DNA from: Gordionus sp. m RMFG-2023
Lineage: Eukaryota; Nematomorpha; Gordioida; Chordodea; Parachordodidae
NCBI RefSeq assembly: GCF_954871325.1
Contig: NC_088775.1
Coordinates: forward strand, 51,561,561-51,625,560
Length of the DNA: 64,000 nucleotides
Direction of reading: 5' to 3'
Shown: positions 1 through 11,544 of the stretch, piece by piece
Layout: every line of letters begins with the position of its first letter
Numbering within the stretch: position 1 is the first letter of the stretch
Notes under the pieces: generated by a model
Seen by the model: only the letters and a program-made list of their open reading frames with translations
Told to the model about the DNA's origin: nothing
Databases searched by the model: none
Program-made: the position numbers and the translations under genes

Positions 1-700
1 TAATATTTAATTTTTAAATATAACAAATAAATATCAATGATTAATTTTAATATGAACAATATTTAACTTTATTTACTTAAAATTTTTTTATTAAGCCGCA
101 CAATTAATATATTTTCAAGATTCATCTCACTCAAATTATATCTATAGGGAGATAGTATAAATTTAATGGTTGAAAAACATATTTTCACACTAACTTGGGT
201 AGCCGGCACTAGTATGATATCAGACGATTTACATAATTCTGAGTATCAATTACTCTGATTTCTCCAATAGTCTAAAATCCTAGGTTATTTAGAATAATTA
301 ACTAAAACATTTCTAATAATCTCCGATTTTTGTAACAGATTTTGTTTGTTACTATCTTTTTTTTTTAGAAGAGTTTCTACTAAATCCTCTTCATATGAAG
401 ATATATTAACCGGCTTTGATTCACCTTTACTAGAATTCTACTCATAATAAAGTTTAATTCCATGTTATGCCATATTTTAATAATATGCTCTCTAGCCTGG
501 TTTTTTCTTCTTCAGTCAGAAGCATTTTATATCCATATAATTGAAATTAAAAATATCATTAAAAAGATCTTATTATTTTTTATGAATAGATGGAAAATTA
601 TATAAAGTAAAATAAAAGTATTAATTAAATTTATAAGATATAATATAATATTATTAATATCTTAAATCTAGATATAAGTATGACAAAAAGGCATTGTTGT
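1..700. other. AT-rich DNA without a recognised gene
   Basis: No open frame of meaningful length and no family match was seen on either strand. A short stretch near 500-545 reads on the minus strand as a charged helical peptide (TEEEKTRLESILLKYG), which may be the tail of the hAT remnant to its right, but this cannot be supported further. Confidence 0.5.
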
Positions 701-2200
701 TTAAAAGTTGTTTCTCTAAAATTCATATCTATTATTGAACATAGTGTGAAATAAAAATAGAAATTTCTAATTTAGTTTTTAGCCATATGCCATAAAAATC
801 CCTTAAAGTTAGCTTAAGTAGCTCGTATAGCTACTTTTGGTTATAGGATGTTTATAAACCTTATAATTGCTTCCCATTCCAAAGCTGTAAAATAAAGTTC
901 ATTATGATACTTGAGTGGTCTGCTGTTAAAAATGACCAACTCAGTACAAGCTTCTATTATTTCTTTATTTAGATTTATTGTTTGTTCTTTTAATGTTTCT
1001 TCTATCGTCTGTTGAGTTGATGAGATCTAACTTTTTTATTTTATTAGGCTTTTGTTGTGATATTTTGTTAATTTTATCTAAATCTAGAAGAGTGGTTCTT
1101 TTGGCGCTCAAGATTTGCTCCATGGTGGCTTTTCACATTTATTTGACAATCAGTAATATTACATTTTGATGTGTCATTTATAATACTATATGTAAATATT
1201 TTATATATTGGATTTAATTTAGGCATTATAATTCATAAGCTTAAAATATTTAAAAAATAAATTAGCAATATACTATATTTATAAAAATTATGACGGACAC
1301 TTATCAATCAAATGTGATTGATAATAATCTTCAAAACAATTCGAATATAATTAAAATTTTTGCAATATACTAGTAATAACTTACACATGATTTTATAAGC
1401 ATAAATTTAAATGTTTTATTCTCGCACAATCATAATATCTTATATATGTCATCCTTGAGGATTTCCACGTAAAGTAGACAATATATATTTCAAATATGAA
1501 AATTCACGTTCTACCCTTACCTAAAATAGATAGTTATCTTTATAAAATTATTGTACTTGTGTCGCCGGTACAGCCATGAAGATTCTAGATAAGATATATA
1601 ATTCTGGATATATTGAAAAATTTTCTTCCCAGAATTTTAAAATATTTATATCCTTATTTATTTTCTTAACTTCTGAGAACTTTACTATTAAGATCCTCCT
1701 TTCTATCTGATGATAATTTGATTTTTTTTTCTCTATCTAAAATAAAATATCAAGATCATCAATGCTGCTATCATTATTGTTATTAACACTACAACCAATA
1801 GGTATTGTCGTAGTTTCCAATATATTGTAAATAATGGAGTTTTGCTTATGCCATAAATCCTTAAGATGATCTTTAGCCATTTGTTTTTGCTCAATACTCA
1901 ATAAAACTTGTTATCGAGGGTCTAAAATGGAAGTATATGCAATACTATTTTGGAAATATTGTTGCTCTCTAATTTTCATGTTTTCTAATATTTCGTATAT
2001 AAAAAAAGGACTGTAAATTTTTCTAAATCTAATTGTCATCTAATTCATATGCCTTAAAATCAAATAAACATAATTGTTCCGATTGTAATCTTAATATTGT
2101 TATTTTTAAAGGAACTAATACACTAGTAAGGCCCTTTATTTGGCACCAATCATCTTCCGACAAAATGACTTCACATGCTCCTATAATAAAATCATCAAAA
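700..2200 (-). pseudogene. hAT transposase remnant
   Basis: Minus-strand pieces resemble the middle of hAT-family transposases. One piece near 2040-2155 reads SEDDWCQIKGLTSVLVPLK, like the family's segment in which an acidic W is followed by a leucine-rich helix. A second piece near 1830-2040 reads YTSILDPR followed by a lysine-rich helix (KDHLKDLW), matching the common hAT (F/I)LDPR segment. The pieces lie in different frames with stops between them, so the gene is dead. No terminal repeat or target duplication was found. DNA from about 1080 to 1420 is repeated at 20560-20880, so the family has at least two copies here. Alternative: another DDE family; the LDPR context makes hAT most likely. 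Confidence 0.5.
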
Positions 2201-2207
2201 TTTAAAT

Positions 2208-2270
2208 AATATTGAAGGGGTAGGGTTGAAACCTTGGTTGATTTGATATGGAATTCACCATATATTTATC
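2208..2270 (-). repeat. Solo right end of the long-TIR transposon family
   Basis: The stretch ends in GATATGGAATTCACCATATA and is preceded by GGTTGAAACCTTGG. It matches the inverted terminal repeat of the element at 23519-25425 and the left end at 63637. Only about 60 bp remain, so this is an isolated or truncated terminus. Confidence 0.65.
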
Positions 2271-2315
2271 TATACTTCAAATAAAATATTTGTATTTTCT
2301 TCATATGGGCAAGCT

Positions 2316-2530
2316 AGTGCCGCGCCGGGCAAAACCAGAAAAAGTTAATTTGTGGTAAGACCGGTGGAAGAATATAAGAGCGGGCTTGACAAAAAATTTA
2401 ACCAAATAAGGATTACATTTGATCATAATCTTGAATTTTAATTTTATCCCAATTTTTCACGTAAATTTTTAAATAATTGGGCCGGACAAATTTAACGAAA
2501 AATCGGAATCGGGCCGGGTGAAAGCAATTT
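2316..2530. repeat. GC-rich short repeat of the GCCGGGC family
   Basis: Local clusters of GCCGGGC/GGGCCGG motifs, separated by AT runs, contrast with the flanking DNA. They resemble the two hAT-like MITEs with target duplications at 20211-20394 and 58290-58723. The ends and target duplication could not be defined here. Confidence 0.4.
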
Positions 2531-2882
2531 ACAGACATCGAAGAGAAAGTTGTAATGGAGAGCAAACTGGGTGGGATAGTAATTTTAATTAATTAAAACA
2601 TTTTCTTAATAAATTTTATACAAATTTTCAAGATGAGTTTTATATTTATTTTGTTAAGCCAGTTGAATAGAAATACAACAGAATAAATATGCACAAATTT
2701 TATATAAATTTATTAGCTATGTGCTTTGGGCGTTTTGAATATTTTTAAAAAGTATTTTACATCCGAGCGGCCTTGGCGCGGGCTTCCAGTTCTCTTATAT
2801 TTATAAACAATAAATGCAAATTTTGAAATGTTTAATTAAGATGTTTTCAAGTTTTTCGATATATTTCTTTATATTTTTTTAG

Positions 2883-3031
2883 CCGAAATATCGAACACGA
2901 GTTTATTAGACGTGGTAGATAACGTAATTGAAGTTGAGAATAATAATGACAGAACGGTTAATCGAAATATTAATTTGGCTAGAAACGAAGAAGTTCCCGA
3001 TTCTGCTACCCATTTATGGAAAAGAGAAAAG
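2883..3031 (+). CDS. PHRF1-like: PHRF1-like, exon upstream of the conserved helix domain
   Basis: Begins after a T-rich acceptor (TTTTTTTAG) and ends at AAG|GTCAAA. It encodes 49 full codons rich in Asn, Glu and Val ending LWKREK, after which the next exon starts in phase 0. The peptide itself is not conserved; the call rests on the splice sites, the phase and the position before the conserved exon. Confidence 0.6.
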
Positions 3032-6000
3032 GTCAAATTTGATTCACGTGCTTATATTTATTAATTTTAATTGTATCCGAAGTATGTAATGACTATTATT
3101 TATTTCTCCAGTATTTTCAAAAATATTTTCTCAGTATAATAACAAAATAGTAGGTATTTTATTAATTTTATCAGTGAGGCTACGTTTTAATTCTGAGTAT
3201 TCAGTATTTATTCTGAGCGTTTAAAGTTTTTTTATTCTTAGTATTTCAATTTTAATTCTGACCGATTAAATATGAGCCCTTCTTATATTATCTTACTACA
3301 TATATTTCTAACATATTATTCCTACCTTAACCTCGTCGAGATTAATATAAAACTTTACAGGATAAAAAATCTCTTAGCCACAGGTTCCACTCAAACCACG
3401 ATTTTTTCGTAATTACATATTAGAGCTCCATCACTAGTCAAATTATTATTAGTTATAAAAATAGATTTTTTTACTAATCAAAAACTTTAATACTCATATT
3501 CTATTATTTATTTTGACTAAATATTAATTTTATACTACTAAAAATTAAAAAAATATATGATATCAAAAAATAGTTAACATTTCATAAAAATATTGGAGCT
3601 TTTAATTATTCACCTATATTTAAAACTTATAATTATAATTTATGTCAGAAATGTAAAGAAAGTTTTTTTAATAAATAAAAACTCAATTACTGCTAAATAA
3701 ACGAATTGTTTAATATTGAAGTATTTTCAAAAATTGAATCACCAACAACGAGTTGCCGAAGAAGTTAAAGTAGCGTTAAAGCCTTTTTACAATAAAGGTG
3801 AGATCGATAAACAACAATACAAAGATATTATGAAACGAGCTGTAATCAAGGTACAAAATATTTTAAAAAACCATCTCATCCTAAGTAATAAATACCGATT
3901 TTTTAATCAAATGTGTTTTTAACAGAACCCTAATGTTTGATTTCGCACATTTAGAACCAAATTAGTGAGGTTCAGATTAAACCACTTAACTACACAGGCG
4001 CGTACGCATGAATTTGCTGTAGGGGAGGGGGATAATTAAATTTTTTTAAGATAAAATTATTGTTATTTAAAAATATCAAACATAAATTTATTAGGACTGA
4101 TAACTATTTCTAATATACAATTTTAAATTAATGTGAATTATAAAAAATTAAATATATAAACCGGCATATAAAAAACTACAAAATAAATGTGAATTATAAA
4201 ATATTAAGTGGATATAACCAGCATATCACTATAAAATAAATGACCCAATAGAAACTTAATTTTTAGCCTTTAAATATAAAGTATAAAAAATTTAAATGTT
4301 GGTAATATAAAATAATACACAAGTTTCTTAGGAATAATTGTATTTTGTATGTAATAACTTATAAAGTATTCATGAAGAAATATATAACACATTAAAAAAT
4401 AAATGTGCACAAATAATATTGAAGCCTATTATATATTTATAATGTAAAATCCAATCTTCGTTGGGATTGAGTTAATTTTTCAATTTTCTTATCCGTGCTT
4501 GGCGTCAAATATTTACGAATATTTAAAAGGGCCAAACTATTCGATCTACTTTCAGAAGTTGTACTTCTTAGGTATGTTTTTATTCTTCTTAAAAAGAGAA
4601 TGTTCTCTCATTAGTTGCAGTACTAATGGGAAGAGTTGCTAATATATATATATATAATAATTTTAATACATTGGGAAAATAATCTAAAAGATGTTTGAAA
4701 TGATGCAAAGCATCCATAGCCTTTTTTGGGAATCGATCACCATAGTTGGCATTCAGCTAATAAGGCATCATGAGATACTTTCTTCTTGATAAAAATCTGC
4801 TAAATATATATATTTTTTTCTATCACCATCTGAAAAAGGTTGGGAAGGTTTTTGTCGAAGTAATATCTGCAGATTGGTAAGTGCTGCCCGATGAATTTAA
4901 AACCGTTCATTTATATGGGTTATAAATGTATCTAAGAAAGGAATAAAGTCATTTATTTTATAATACTCTTCTACTGACCCTATATTAATGTTTGGACGAT
5001 GAACATGCCTTGCTGCAAGTCGAGGGAGACAATTAAACTCGTATAGCTCTACTTTTGACTCAACAATAACATAAAATATGAAATTCTTCATCAACAATAG
5101 ACCTAATTTCCTTGAGTTCTAATAAAATGCTCCCCGCTATCCTCATAGTCTCAATCAAGCCAATGTCTTGTTTTTGAAAAGTATTAAATAAAATAAGTGT
5201 AATTAATTAATTTATTATTACATTCTAATGAGGAAAAATTTGGTATAAGTATTGAATCCAATAATTTACTTTAAGGAAATATCTATTTCAGGCCATTGTG
5301 ATATTTCAGTAAGAGCATTAATAATCTGTTCTTCTAACTTCATAAAAGCTGTTACTGCTTGATGGCGAAGACTTCATCTTGCTGGACAATCTTTTTGCAA
5401 TTTCTTTCTCCTTGTTGGACAAGGAGTTTGAGAAATAATTTTGTTTAAAATATTTTGTCGCTTGGAATATTCCATTAATGCAGAATCCCCTAATTCTTTA
5501 AATTTTACGAAACCACGAAAATTACCTTCATTATAAATTCAAGCTTCCTGAATCCAAATTGCCACGTAATTCTATGCCCTGCATTCCACAATAAAGAATG
5601 GCCTCAATAGTTAGTTTGATCTTACATCTATTTTCTTTTGTTATTTTAATTCTATTTTTATCAATATGTGATGAAATGGGAATCATATCCCTACTTTGAA
5701 TTTGAAGAAATCATTTCACAGCTTTTGTGATAATTTGTTAAGATTTCTCCAGCATCTTTGTACTTGTTTAATAGTTTTAACAAGACGGTTATTAAATAAA
5801 TTTCTTCCATCATATCTTAGGCCAAACAGGATACATATCTTGAAATAAGCTCCAATGTCTCGGATAGAGTATGTTAGCCATCTAGTAAAATAGCTGTTTT
5901 GAAATTTTAACTTTCGATTAGCACATAAAGTTTGTGGATATTGGAAATTGAGAGGTTGAATGTAATTCTATTATTAAATAAAATATTTATCATAGGTATC

Positions 6001-6508
6001 TTAATACCTTTTTAAGAAGTATATGTCTTTCTTCTAGGTTAATAATAAATGTTATAAAATTATTTGTGCTTTTTTGTAAGATGACTAGGATTTTCATTAT
6101 CATCAATATGTTTAAAACAATTTCTTATGTCCTTAATTATTATTTGACTAGAAATTTGAAAATAATAGGTAAATATTACGCCAAGGAAGACTTGAAATCG
6201 AAATTAATTGATAAAATAACTTAGTAAATGAATGTGATTAATTAAATATATATTTAAAAAGAAAGAGATAGGAATAAATATTTATTTTTGATATATATCC
6301 GGCATCTGCATTTTTTGGCTTTGATAAGGGGGAGGGGCGCTGCGTACGCGCTAGTAACTACATAATCATATATATTGATAATGATGCTGATAGATTTATA
6401 ACAAAATATTTCATTCTTTTTTTCTATTAGATTTGCAGAAGTGGAAAAATCAACCCTACCAAAATATTAGCTTTAGTTGAAGCCTACGTTAAGATGTATA
6501 TCAAATAG
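2883..6508 (+). CDS. PHRF1-like: PHRF1/SCAF11-like protein, 3' end of gene (three exons)
   Basis: The gene encodes the conserved C-terminal helical domain of the PHRF1 / SCAF11 group, nuclear proteins that bind the RNA polymerase II C-terminal domain and couple transcription to splicing or chromatin. Spliced exons 2883-3031, 3722-3850 and 6431-6508 give an in-frame C-terminus. After a less conserved acidic/Asn-rich stretch come QKLNHQQRVAEEVKVALKPF, a short loop, DKQQYKDIMKRAVIK, then ICRSGKINPTKILALVEAYV and a stop. In known members this reads as helices ending in a (K/R)AVxKI...SGxINPxKVxxLVxAYV pattern, matched closely. All junctions are GT-AG and the phases agree. The RING and PHD domains of PHRF1 would lie upstream, outside the window. 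The last intron holds a hAT transposon. A polyadenylation signal AATAAA lies 73 nt after the stop. The paralogue cannot be decided (PHRF1 preferred). Confidence 0.85.
3722..3850 (+). CDS. PHRF1-like: PHRF1-like, core conserved exon
   Basis: 43 codons, acceptor GAAG|TAT and donor AAG|GTACAA. The peptide AEEVKVALKPFYNKGEIDK is the signature of the PHRF1/SCAF11 C-terminal helical domain (family form: EEVKLAIKPFYQKxEITK). Confidence 0.85.
3995..6354 (-). mobile_element. hAT DNA transposon with 8-bp target duplication
   Basis: A 2360-bp element inside the last PHRF1-like intron. Perfect 8-bp direct repeats TAACTACA flank it (3987-3994 and 6355-6362), the size hAT elements make. The ends are inverted repeats CAGGCGCGTACGCA and CTAGCGCGTACGCA, matching at 12 of 14 positions, each followed by a C- or G-rich patch. 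The single transposase lies on the minus strand and is broken. Because the duplication is perfect, the insertion is probably fairly recent even though the reading frame has decayed. Confidence 0.9.
4440..5940 (-). pseudogene. hAT transposase, broken (P52rIPK/ZMYM1-like group)
   Basis: The transposase would cut and paste the element that contains it. Read on the minus strand from about 5600 downwards: an N-terminal piece with IEAILYCGMQGIELRGN, like the hAT segment ending in FRGH; then a region near 5000-5080 reading RLAARHVHRPNINIGSVEEY followed by IPFLDTFITHINERF, typical of the ZMYM1 / P52rIPK-like hAT group; then near 4500-4640 the C-terminal dimerisation segment (ILATLPIS, then RRIKTYLRST). 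Stops and at least one frameshift, inside the dimerisation segment, separate these pieces. The protein would be near 600-700 residues in an intact relative. Not expressed as one protein. Confidence 0.75.
6431..6508 (+). CDS. PHRF1-like: PHRF1-like, terminal coding exon
   Basis: 25 codons plus TAG, after acceptor TTTCTATTAG. It encodes ICRSGKINPTKILALVEAYV then KMYIK, the last helix of the family domain. It joins the previous exon in phase 0 across a 2580-bp intron. Confidence 0.85.
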   Translation: MCRSGKINPTKILALVEAYVKMYIK

Positions 6509-6580
6509 TGCCAGTTTTTCACGTTGTTCGAAAAAATAATTGTTGATTTTATCATTTTGATCTTTATTGTTATCACTTTA

Positions 6581-6586
6581 AATAAA
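6581..6586 (+). promoter_or_regulatory. Probable polyadenylation signal of the PHRF1-like gene
   Basis: AATAAA 73 nt after the stop codon, on the coding strand. In DNA this AT-rich the motif is common by chance, so only its position supports it. Confidence 0.4.
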
Positions 6587-6599
6587 ATAAAAGTTATTT

Positions 6600-7185
6600 A
6601 TATATTTTATAAAATTGAACCCTCTATTATTTATCCATTTTTTTATTGATTTTCGATACCCAATTTTTATAAATGATAAAAATACAATAACAATAACAAA
6701 GACTATGATTTTATTTATAAGAAATTTAAAAAAAACAATTTTTTAAATAAATATCAATTAGAAAAATCGTTTTGATCCAATAAATTGCACGATAAATATT
6801 TTGAAAAAAACTATTATTCATCTTTTTTGATAGCTATATAATTCTAGCATCGAGGTTTGGAAAAATTGAGTGCATAAAACTTTCAATGAATTTGTTAATT
6901 TTTTAGAAAATATATGGATACGCGAAAACTTATATAATATTATGTATACTTAAAAATAGGTAGATATTCGAAAAAATTGAATAATTAAAATCACATAAGA
7001 TATTATATTATTTAAATAAATTTTTTTATAAGCGAGTATGAAATTAAATACGAAGGAAGTATTATGAGGATAACAAGAATATAACTAAACAACGTTAAAA
7101 TCAAGTAAAATATTATTTGGCTAATTATATAAACACGGATGCTTAAGTTTTGATAGCGATAGGTACAAAATCTAATTTATAGGGC
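6600..7185. other. AT-rich intergenic spacer
   Basis: Lies between the convergent ends of the PHRF1-like gene and the unknown minus-strand gene. No repeat ends or coding signal were seen. Confidence 0.5.
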
Positions 7186-7407
7186 CTAGGGCAACAATGA
7201 AATATTCTTCGGGTCAGTAACCCTAGAATGATCAAAATTTTCGTTATTTCCCTCATCTCTAGACGCGCCTTTTTTGCCATTTAATGTGAAACTATTTTTA
7301 TTTTTCGAGTGTAATTGCACCAATGGAGTTTGATCCGGGTATCTTTGATTATGTAAACAAGTGTCAGGTTCGTATGAAATTTGATTATTGATTGATATTT
7401 TAGCGGG
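7186..7407 (-). CDS. Unknown host gene, terminal exon
   Basis: 73 codons plus TAG (rev. comp. of 7186-7188), opening after acceptor TTATTACAAG. It encodes PAKISINNQISYEPD and a polar tail. The open frame also runs upstream of the acceptor without a stop to about 7476, so an alternative start of the exon is possible. Confidence 0.45.
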   Translation of the reverse strand, partial: PAKISINNQISYEPDTCLHNQRYPDQTPLVQLHSKNKNSFTLNGKKGASRDEGNNENFDHSRVTDPKNISLLP

Positions 7408-7727
7408 CTTGTAATAACATGATACAATAAAATGATATTTAAATAGCAAAGTAAAATATATCGTGTCTTGATGCACTGTTCTATATTTTTTTTATAAATT
7501 ATTGCTTATTTACTTTTACTAAGCAAATATTTTTTCTTTAGAGCATCATCAAAATTGAAAATGAATTAAAAAAGATAAAATAATTATGGATTACATCTAA
7601 AATGGCTTCTTCATTGGTACGATATCTTTGGCCGATCATGACAACCCCATCATCTTCATCGTCAGATCCTATTCTAATGCTGAATTTATCGGGTGCTTGA
7701 AAGAAGGGTTTATTTTCCGATTTAGAG
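7186..7727 (-). CDS. 3' end of an unrecognised host gene (two exons)
   Basis: Two minus-strand exons, 7727-7595 and 7407-7186, splice in frame (donor GAT|GTAATC, acceptor TTACAAG|CCC, phase 0) and end in TAG. The predicted C-terminus is about 118 residues: first a basic stretch and FSIRIGSDDEDDGVVMIGQR with an acidic cluster, then a hydrophilic tail rich in Asn, Gln, Lys and Ser, ending NISLLP. No membrane segment, no zinc ligand pattern and no known domain is visible. Base composition is less AT-rich than the surroundings, which supports coding. The 5' part should lie at higher coordinates but was not found, perhaps because repeats fill the region. I do not recognise the family; the tail looks disordered and cytosolic or nuclear. 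Confidence 0.5.
7595..7727 (-). CDS. Unknown host gene, penultimate exon
   Basis: 44 full codons with one leading split base. It encodes SKSENKPFFQAPDKFSIRIG, an acidic cluster SDDEDDG and GQRYRTNEEAILD. A stop lies just upstream of the acceptor in this frame, so the exon boundary is real if the gene is. Confidence 0.5.
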
Positions 7728-7810
7728 CTTTGATATATTTAAACATACTTTAAAATCTTTTTAACGACTCCCTGTAAATGTTTCTGCAATTTTTTGGTAA
7801 AAGGCAGAGA

Positions 7811-7985
7811 CCAGCGGAAGTACTAATATCATGGCCCGGCCTTGTAAATTTTTTTGGCCCGGTCCAGGTTTTATATTTTCAAGCCCGGCCCGAATACTTT
7901 AAAAAGAATTTTACGGCCCGGGGTTATAAAAATGTTCAGGGCTCGGGTTTATTGTAAAAAATCAGGTTGGATTAAAAAAAATTAT
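7811..7985. repeat. GC-rich short repeat (GCCCGGCC family)
   Basis: Repeated GGCCCGG/GCCCGGCC clusters separated by T-rich runs, as in the MITEs at 20211-20394 and 58290-58723. Its ends are not clear and no target duplication was found. Confidence 0.4.
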
Positions 7986-8289
7986 ACGTATTTGGCATTT
8001 TACGGTTCGTTTTTCAGCTAATATATCATTTAATACTATAAAACTTTATTTTAAAACGATAAATTAAGATTATTTTTCATTTATTAACAGAAAAAGTATT
8101 GAAATAAGTAAGTGGTATAAATTTGTTTTATTTTAATGCAATATAAATAATCATTATTATTAGTGATAATTTATTATAAACATTTATGTATAAACAAATA
8201 ATTAAAGTAAATTATAGCAATGCAACCAATATATCATTTAATGACAACCCAAATATGAAAATTTTCTGATTTCCCTCGTTACTCAAATT

Positions 8290-10915
8290 TAAGATGTTTT
8301 CCTTCACGGGAAGGGATGCAGCAAGGCGATTCACTAGGTCCCTTGCTCTTTATTGTATGTATTCATGATTTGATCAAAAATCTAAAGGATGATTTCAAAT
8401 AGATTTTGGGGATCGAGTACGTTAAGATGGAAGTTTCGAAAATTAATCTTTCCTTAAATAAAAAAAAAATGCGAAATATCCTTCATTAACAATGAGGATA
8501 TTCCCTCCCCCAGATTTTAAAATCATTCCCCAAGAGGAACTGTCTTTTAGGCTCTCCTATCTGGTTTTCAAATTCCTTTTGTCAAAATTTTTTGATTCAC
8601 TTTTTAATCGCTAAAGAATCTTCATAACCTAAAAATGCTTTTTCTTACCGAAATTCTTGCACATCTTTAAATCTTCCTTGGCCTTTTAAGTCTTTAAAAT
8701 TAAAATTTAAACATTTCATCAAATCCTATCTAGTCCTAAAGCTTTCTTATTTTAATTGGTCCATTTTGTAAGCTTTCAAGGGAGACTTGGATTTAAACCC
8801 CCCCGGAAATGGCAATTGCTTGTTTCCTTTCATCTAGCATATTTTGACTCATTTCGTCGCTTACTGAGTTAAACGATCCACTTCTAGATACGGCTAAACT
8901 ATCTTGGCTTACGTTAGTTCTCCAGGGTTCCGACGACTCCGTTTCCAGCCATATAAAGAGCTCAATATCCTATGTTTCAATGTGCATTTAAAAAACTTTA
9001 TTTGCCTCTCTCAAACAAAAAACTCATATTGAAATCTTGAAACACTTTACTTTTTTGTTAGGGTTTTTTGAAGCAGGGTTTGTACTTTTCCATTTCGGCC
9101 AGACATGACGTTTGCACATCATATGCCTCGTTTATTATATTCTATGAATTGACACTTAATTCAATAAGTTGTTTTGAAATGTGAATTAATGGTTCCTATT
9201 AAATATTTTGGATTTCTCTACAAAAAAATATAATGAAAATTATGGTCATATTTTCACAACTTGTTTTTTAATTTGTATAAATTAAATAATGTTTTCTATA
9301 TAATTTTGTTGTATTTTTATTTTGATTTAATCTTAAAATAAAACGAAATATTTATTTTCAAATTTGGGGGTAAATTTTTATTTTTGAGGGGCCTGGTTTG
9401 GAGACCAAATTATTTTGCCTCACCCGTAACCTAAGATAAATAAATGCCTTGTATTTTTTTAAAAACAATATATTAGCTATGTTTAAAATTTGTGATTTAA
9501 ATTTAATATTTATTCATTAAACATTTATATTTTTACTAATATTACAATGCTTTCTTATATATCACAAAAATTATTATATACAATTTATTTCTAGTTTTTC
9601 TAGACTGCAATTCCATATTATTGTTTTATAATTTACATTACATTTTTCTACTTGTAATACAATAAACATTACTACACTTATTATGCCTATATTATATATC
9701 TATTTGCATATTTTATAAGTATAAGTAATACATTAAAATAAAATAAATAGAGATTATAGTTAATTAGGAAATGTATAGATTTTTCAAATAATAATACTAA
9801 GCTACATAGTAATGCCGCGACTTGCATCGTTTCCCATGAAACCCAAATTAAGGGTCTTCTTGAAAACATATTAAACCTTAAATTTTCCAATTCATCTTGG
9901 CTTCAGGCCACCCTTCCCAGCAAGTCTGGTGGTATTGGTATCCGATCCCCGATATAACTTTCCCTCTCAGCCTTTATCTCATCTCGTCTTGCTGCTAAAT
10001 CTATCATCGATAATGGACCCACTCCCAGGCCTTCACCTTTTGGGACAGCAACTGCTCACCCACCCTTTGTCGTCCCGCTTCCAGCATTCAAAAAGACTGA
10101 GATGCTCCTCTAATCGCCCGTTCCGTTGAATACCTTATTTTGAACAGGCCCTTTGAGGACAATCCCAATAATTTAGTATTATATGCAAGCTCAGGTTACG
10201 AATGGCTGGAAGCCATCCCCAGTTTCAATCTTGGCCTCCTCTTGACTGGCGAACAGCTACGCATTTCCATAGCCCTCCGCCTTGGCTGTAAAACTCTGGT
10301 TCCCTCCATCTGCATCGACTGCGGCCATCCCATCGAAAGCTTACCATCCCTTGCACTGCAAGTTCTCCCATGGACGACAACCGCGTCATATATCTATTAA
10401 CAATATTCTCCTAGCTGCTCTTAAAAAAGTTATATTCCATCCACCCTCGAACCAGTGGGCCTCTCAAACGAAAGCGCCATAGGCCCTGATGGCATATCTC
10501 ATTTCCTGGACCAATGGTCTCCCACTTGCTTGGGACTATACCTGTGTTGATTTTGCCGCCAAGTCCAACCTCTCATTTTCTGCCATCGAAAAGGCCGAAA
10601 TTATAAAAAAAAACAAATATGCTTGCCTTACCAACACCTTGTTTATCCCAATCGTTATCAATACCCTAGGCATGTTCGGAAGTGATGCTCTCAATAGGAA
10701 AAAAAATGAGACAGATCTCAGGGGACCCCAATGAAGGATTTTACAGATTTCCCTGGAAATCTGCCGTCCAATTTTTTAAGCATTCACTCTTCTCTAGGGT
10801 GATTTGTACCCTTTTTTTAAAATTTTTTTTTCCCTCAGTTCTTTTATATATATTTTTTTAATTATAATTTGTAAAAGAATAATTTGTGAAAATTTGTTTT
10901 AAATAAAGTATTTAT
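8290..10915 (+). mobile_element. Degenerate LINE copy (RT plus endonuclease-like C-terminus), 5' truncated
   Basis: A decayed copy of the retrotransposon seen better preserved at 60300-63205. From left to right: RT motif B as MQQGDSLGPLLFIV near 8317; a motif near 8535 equivalent to the LGSPI segment; then, after an unrelated interruption, a piece near 9870-9960 (SGGIGIRSP) matching the GGLGIRSP segment of the better copy. A region at 10140-10400 carries IRLGC-like and CIDCGHP zinc-ligand residues, and 10489-10734 carries LAWDYTCVDFAAKSN, matching VWDYSCIDPLAPSN. AATAAA and an A-rich stretch near 10900-10915 mark the 3' end. Many stops and shifts separate these pieces. The RT active-site block upstream of motif B is missing. 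Confidence 0.75.
9120..9865. repeat. AT-rich segment interrupting the LINE copy
   Basis: LINE homology stops near 9120 and resumes near 9870. The DNA between is much more AT-rich and has no LINE counterpart in the 61.9 kb copy, so it is probably a later insertion. Ends were not resolved. Confidence 0.4.
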
Positions 10916-11219
10916 CTATTCAAATAAAAATATTTTAAAAAAGGGGGACACGGTTTGTGAAAAATAAAAAAAATAGGAAATAAGATAAACTGCCTAAAAA
11001 ATTGGCTGGAATCATAAATAAATATGCATTTTAATTCGTTCATAATAATATTATAATAATTTTTTCTGTTTAAAATTAGACGCGTAATAAAAAAAATTCT
11101 GTCAATATATTTCCGTGTGAAATATTTTATATTTAAAAAACGAATTCCGAATCAAATATAAACAGTAAATTTTATATATTCGTATCAATACCAATAATAC
11201 ACTAATCGATTCTTATTAA

Positions 11220-11470
11220 GTCTATAGTTCCACATTTTAAAAATTGGACCGGGCTCGAGCCTATTTTTTTAAAAATGTATGCAAACAGGACCATGCTTAG
11301 AACAAATATAAAAAATTTCTAAAATTAGATACCTTTTTTCATTAAAATAAAAAGTTCACTAGTATTAGGATCGGGGTTCAAGGTCGAACCCGAATCCCAT
11401 TTTTCCATCCAAGATCGAACTCGATTTCAAGAATTGGTCATTTTACGATTAATTTCTAACAAAAGTAAAA
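11220..11470. repeat. Short repeat with GGGCTCGAGCC- and GGTCGAACCCGA-type ends
   Basis: GC-containing clusters near 11250 (GGACCGGGCTCGAGCC) and 11370-11430 are set in AT-rich DNA, similar in texture to other MITE-like patches here (14245-14465, 16910-17230). No target duplication was found. Confidence 0.3.
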
Positions 11471-11544
11471 ACTGTTAGGTTACATCCAAACTTGATTTTT
11501 TATTTTACTCCTAATGCATTATAATACATCTGATTAACTTGATT

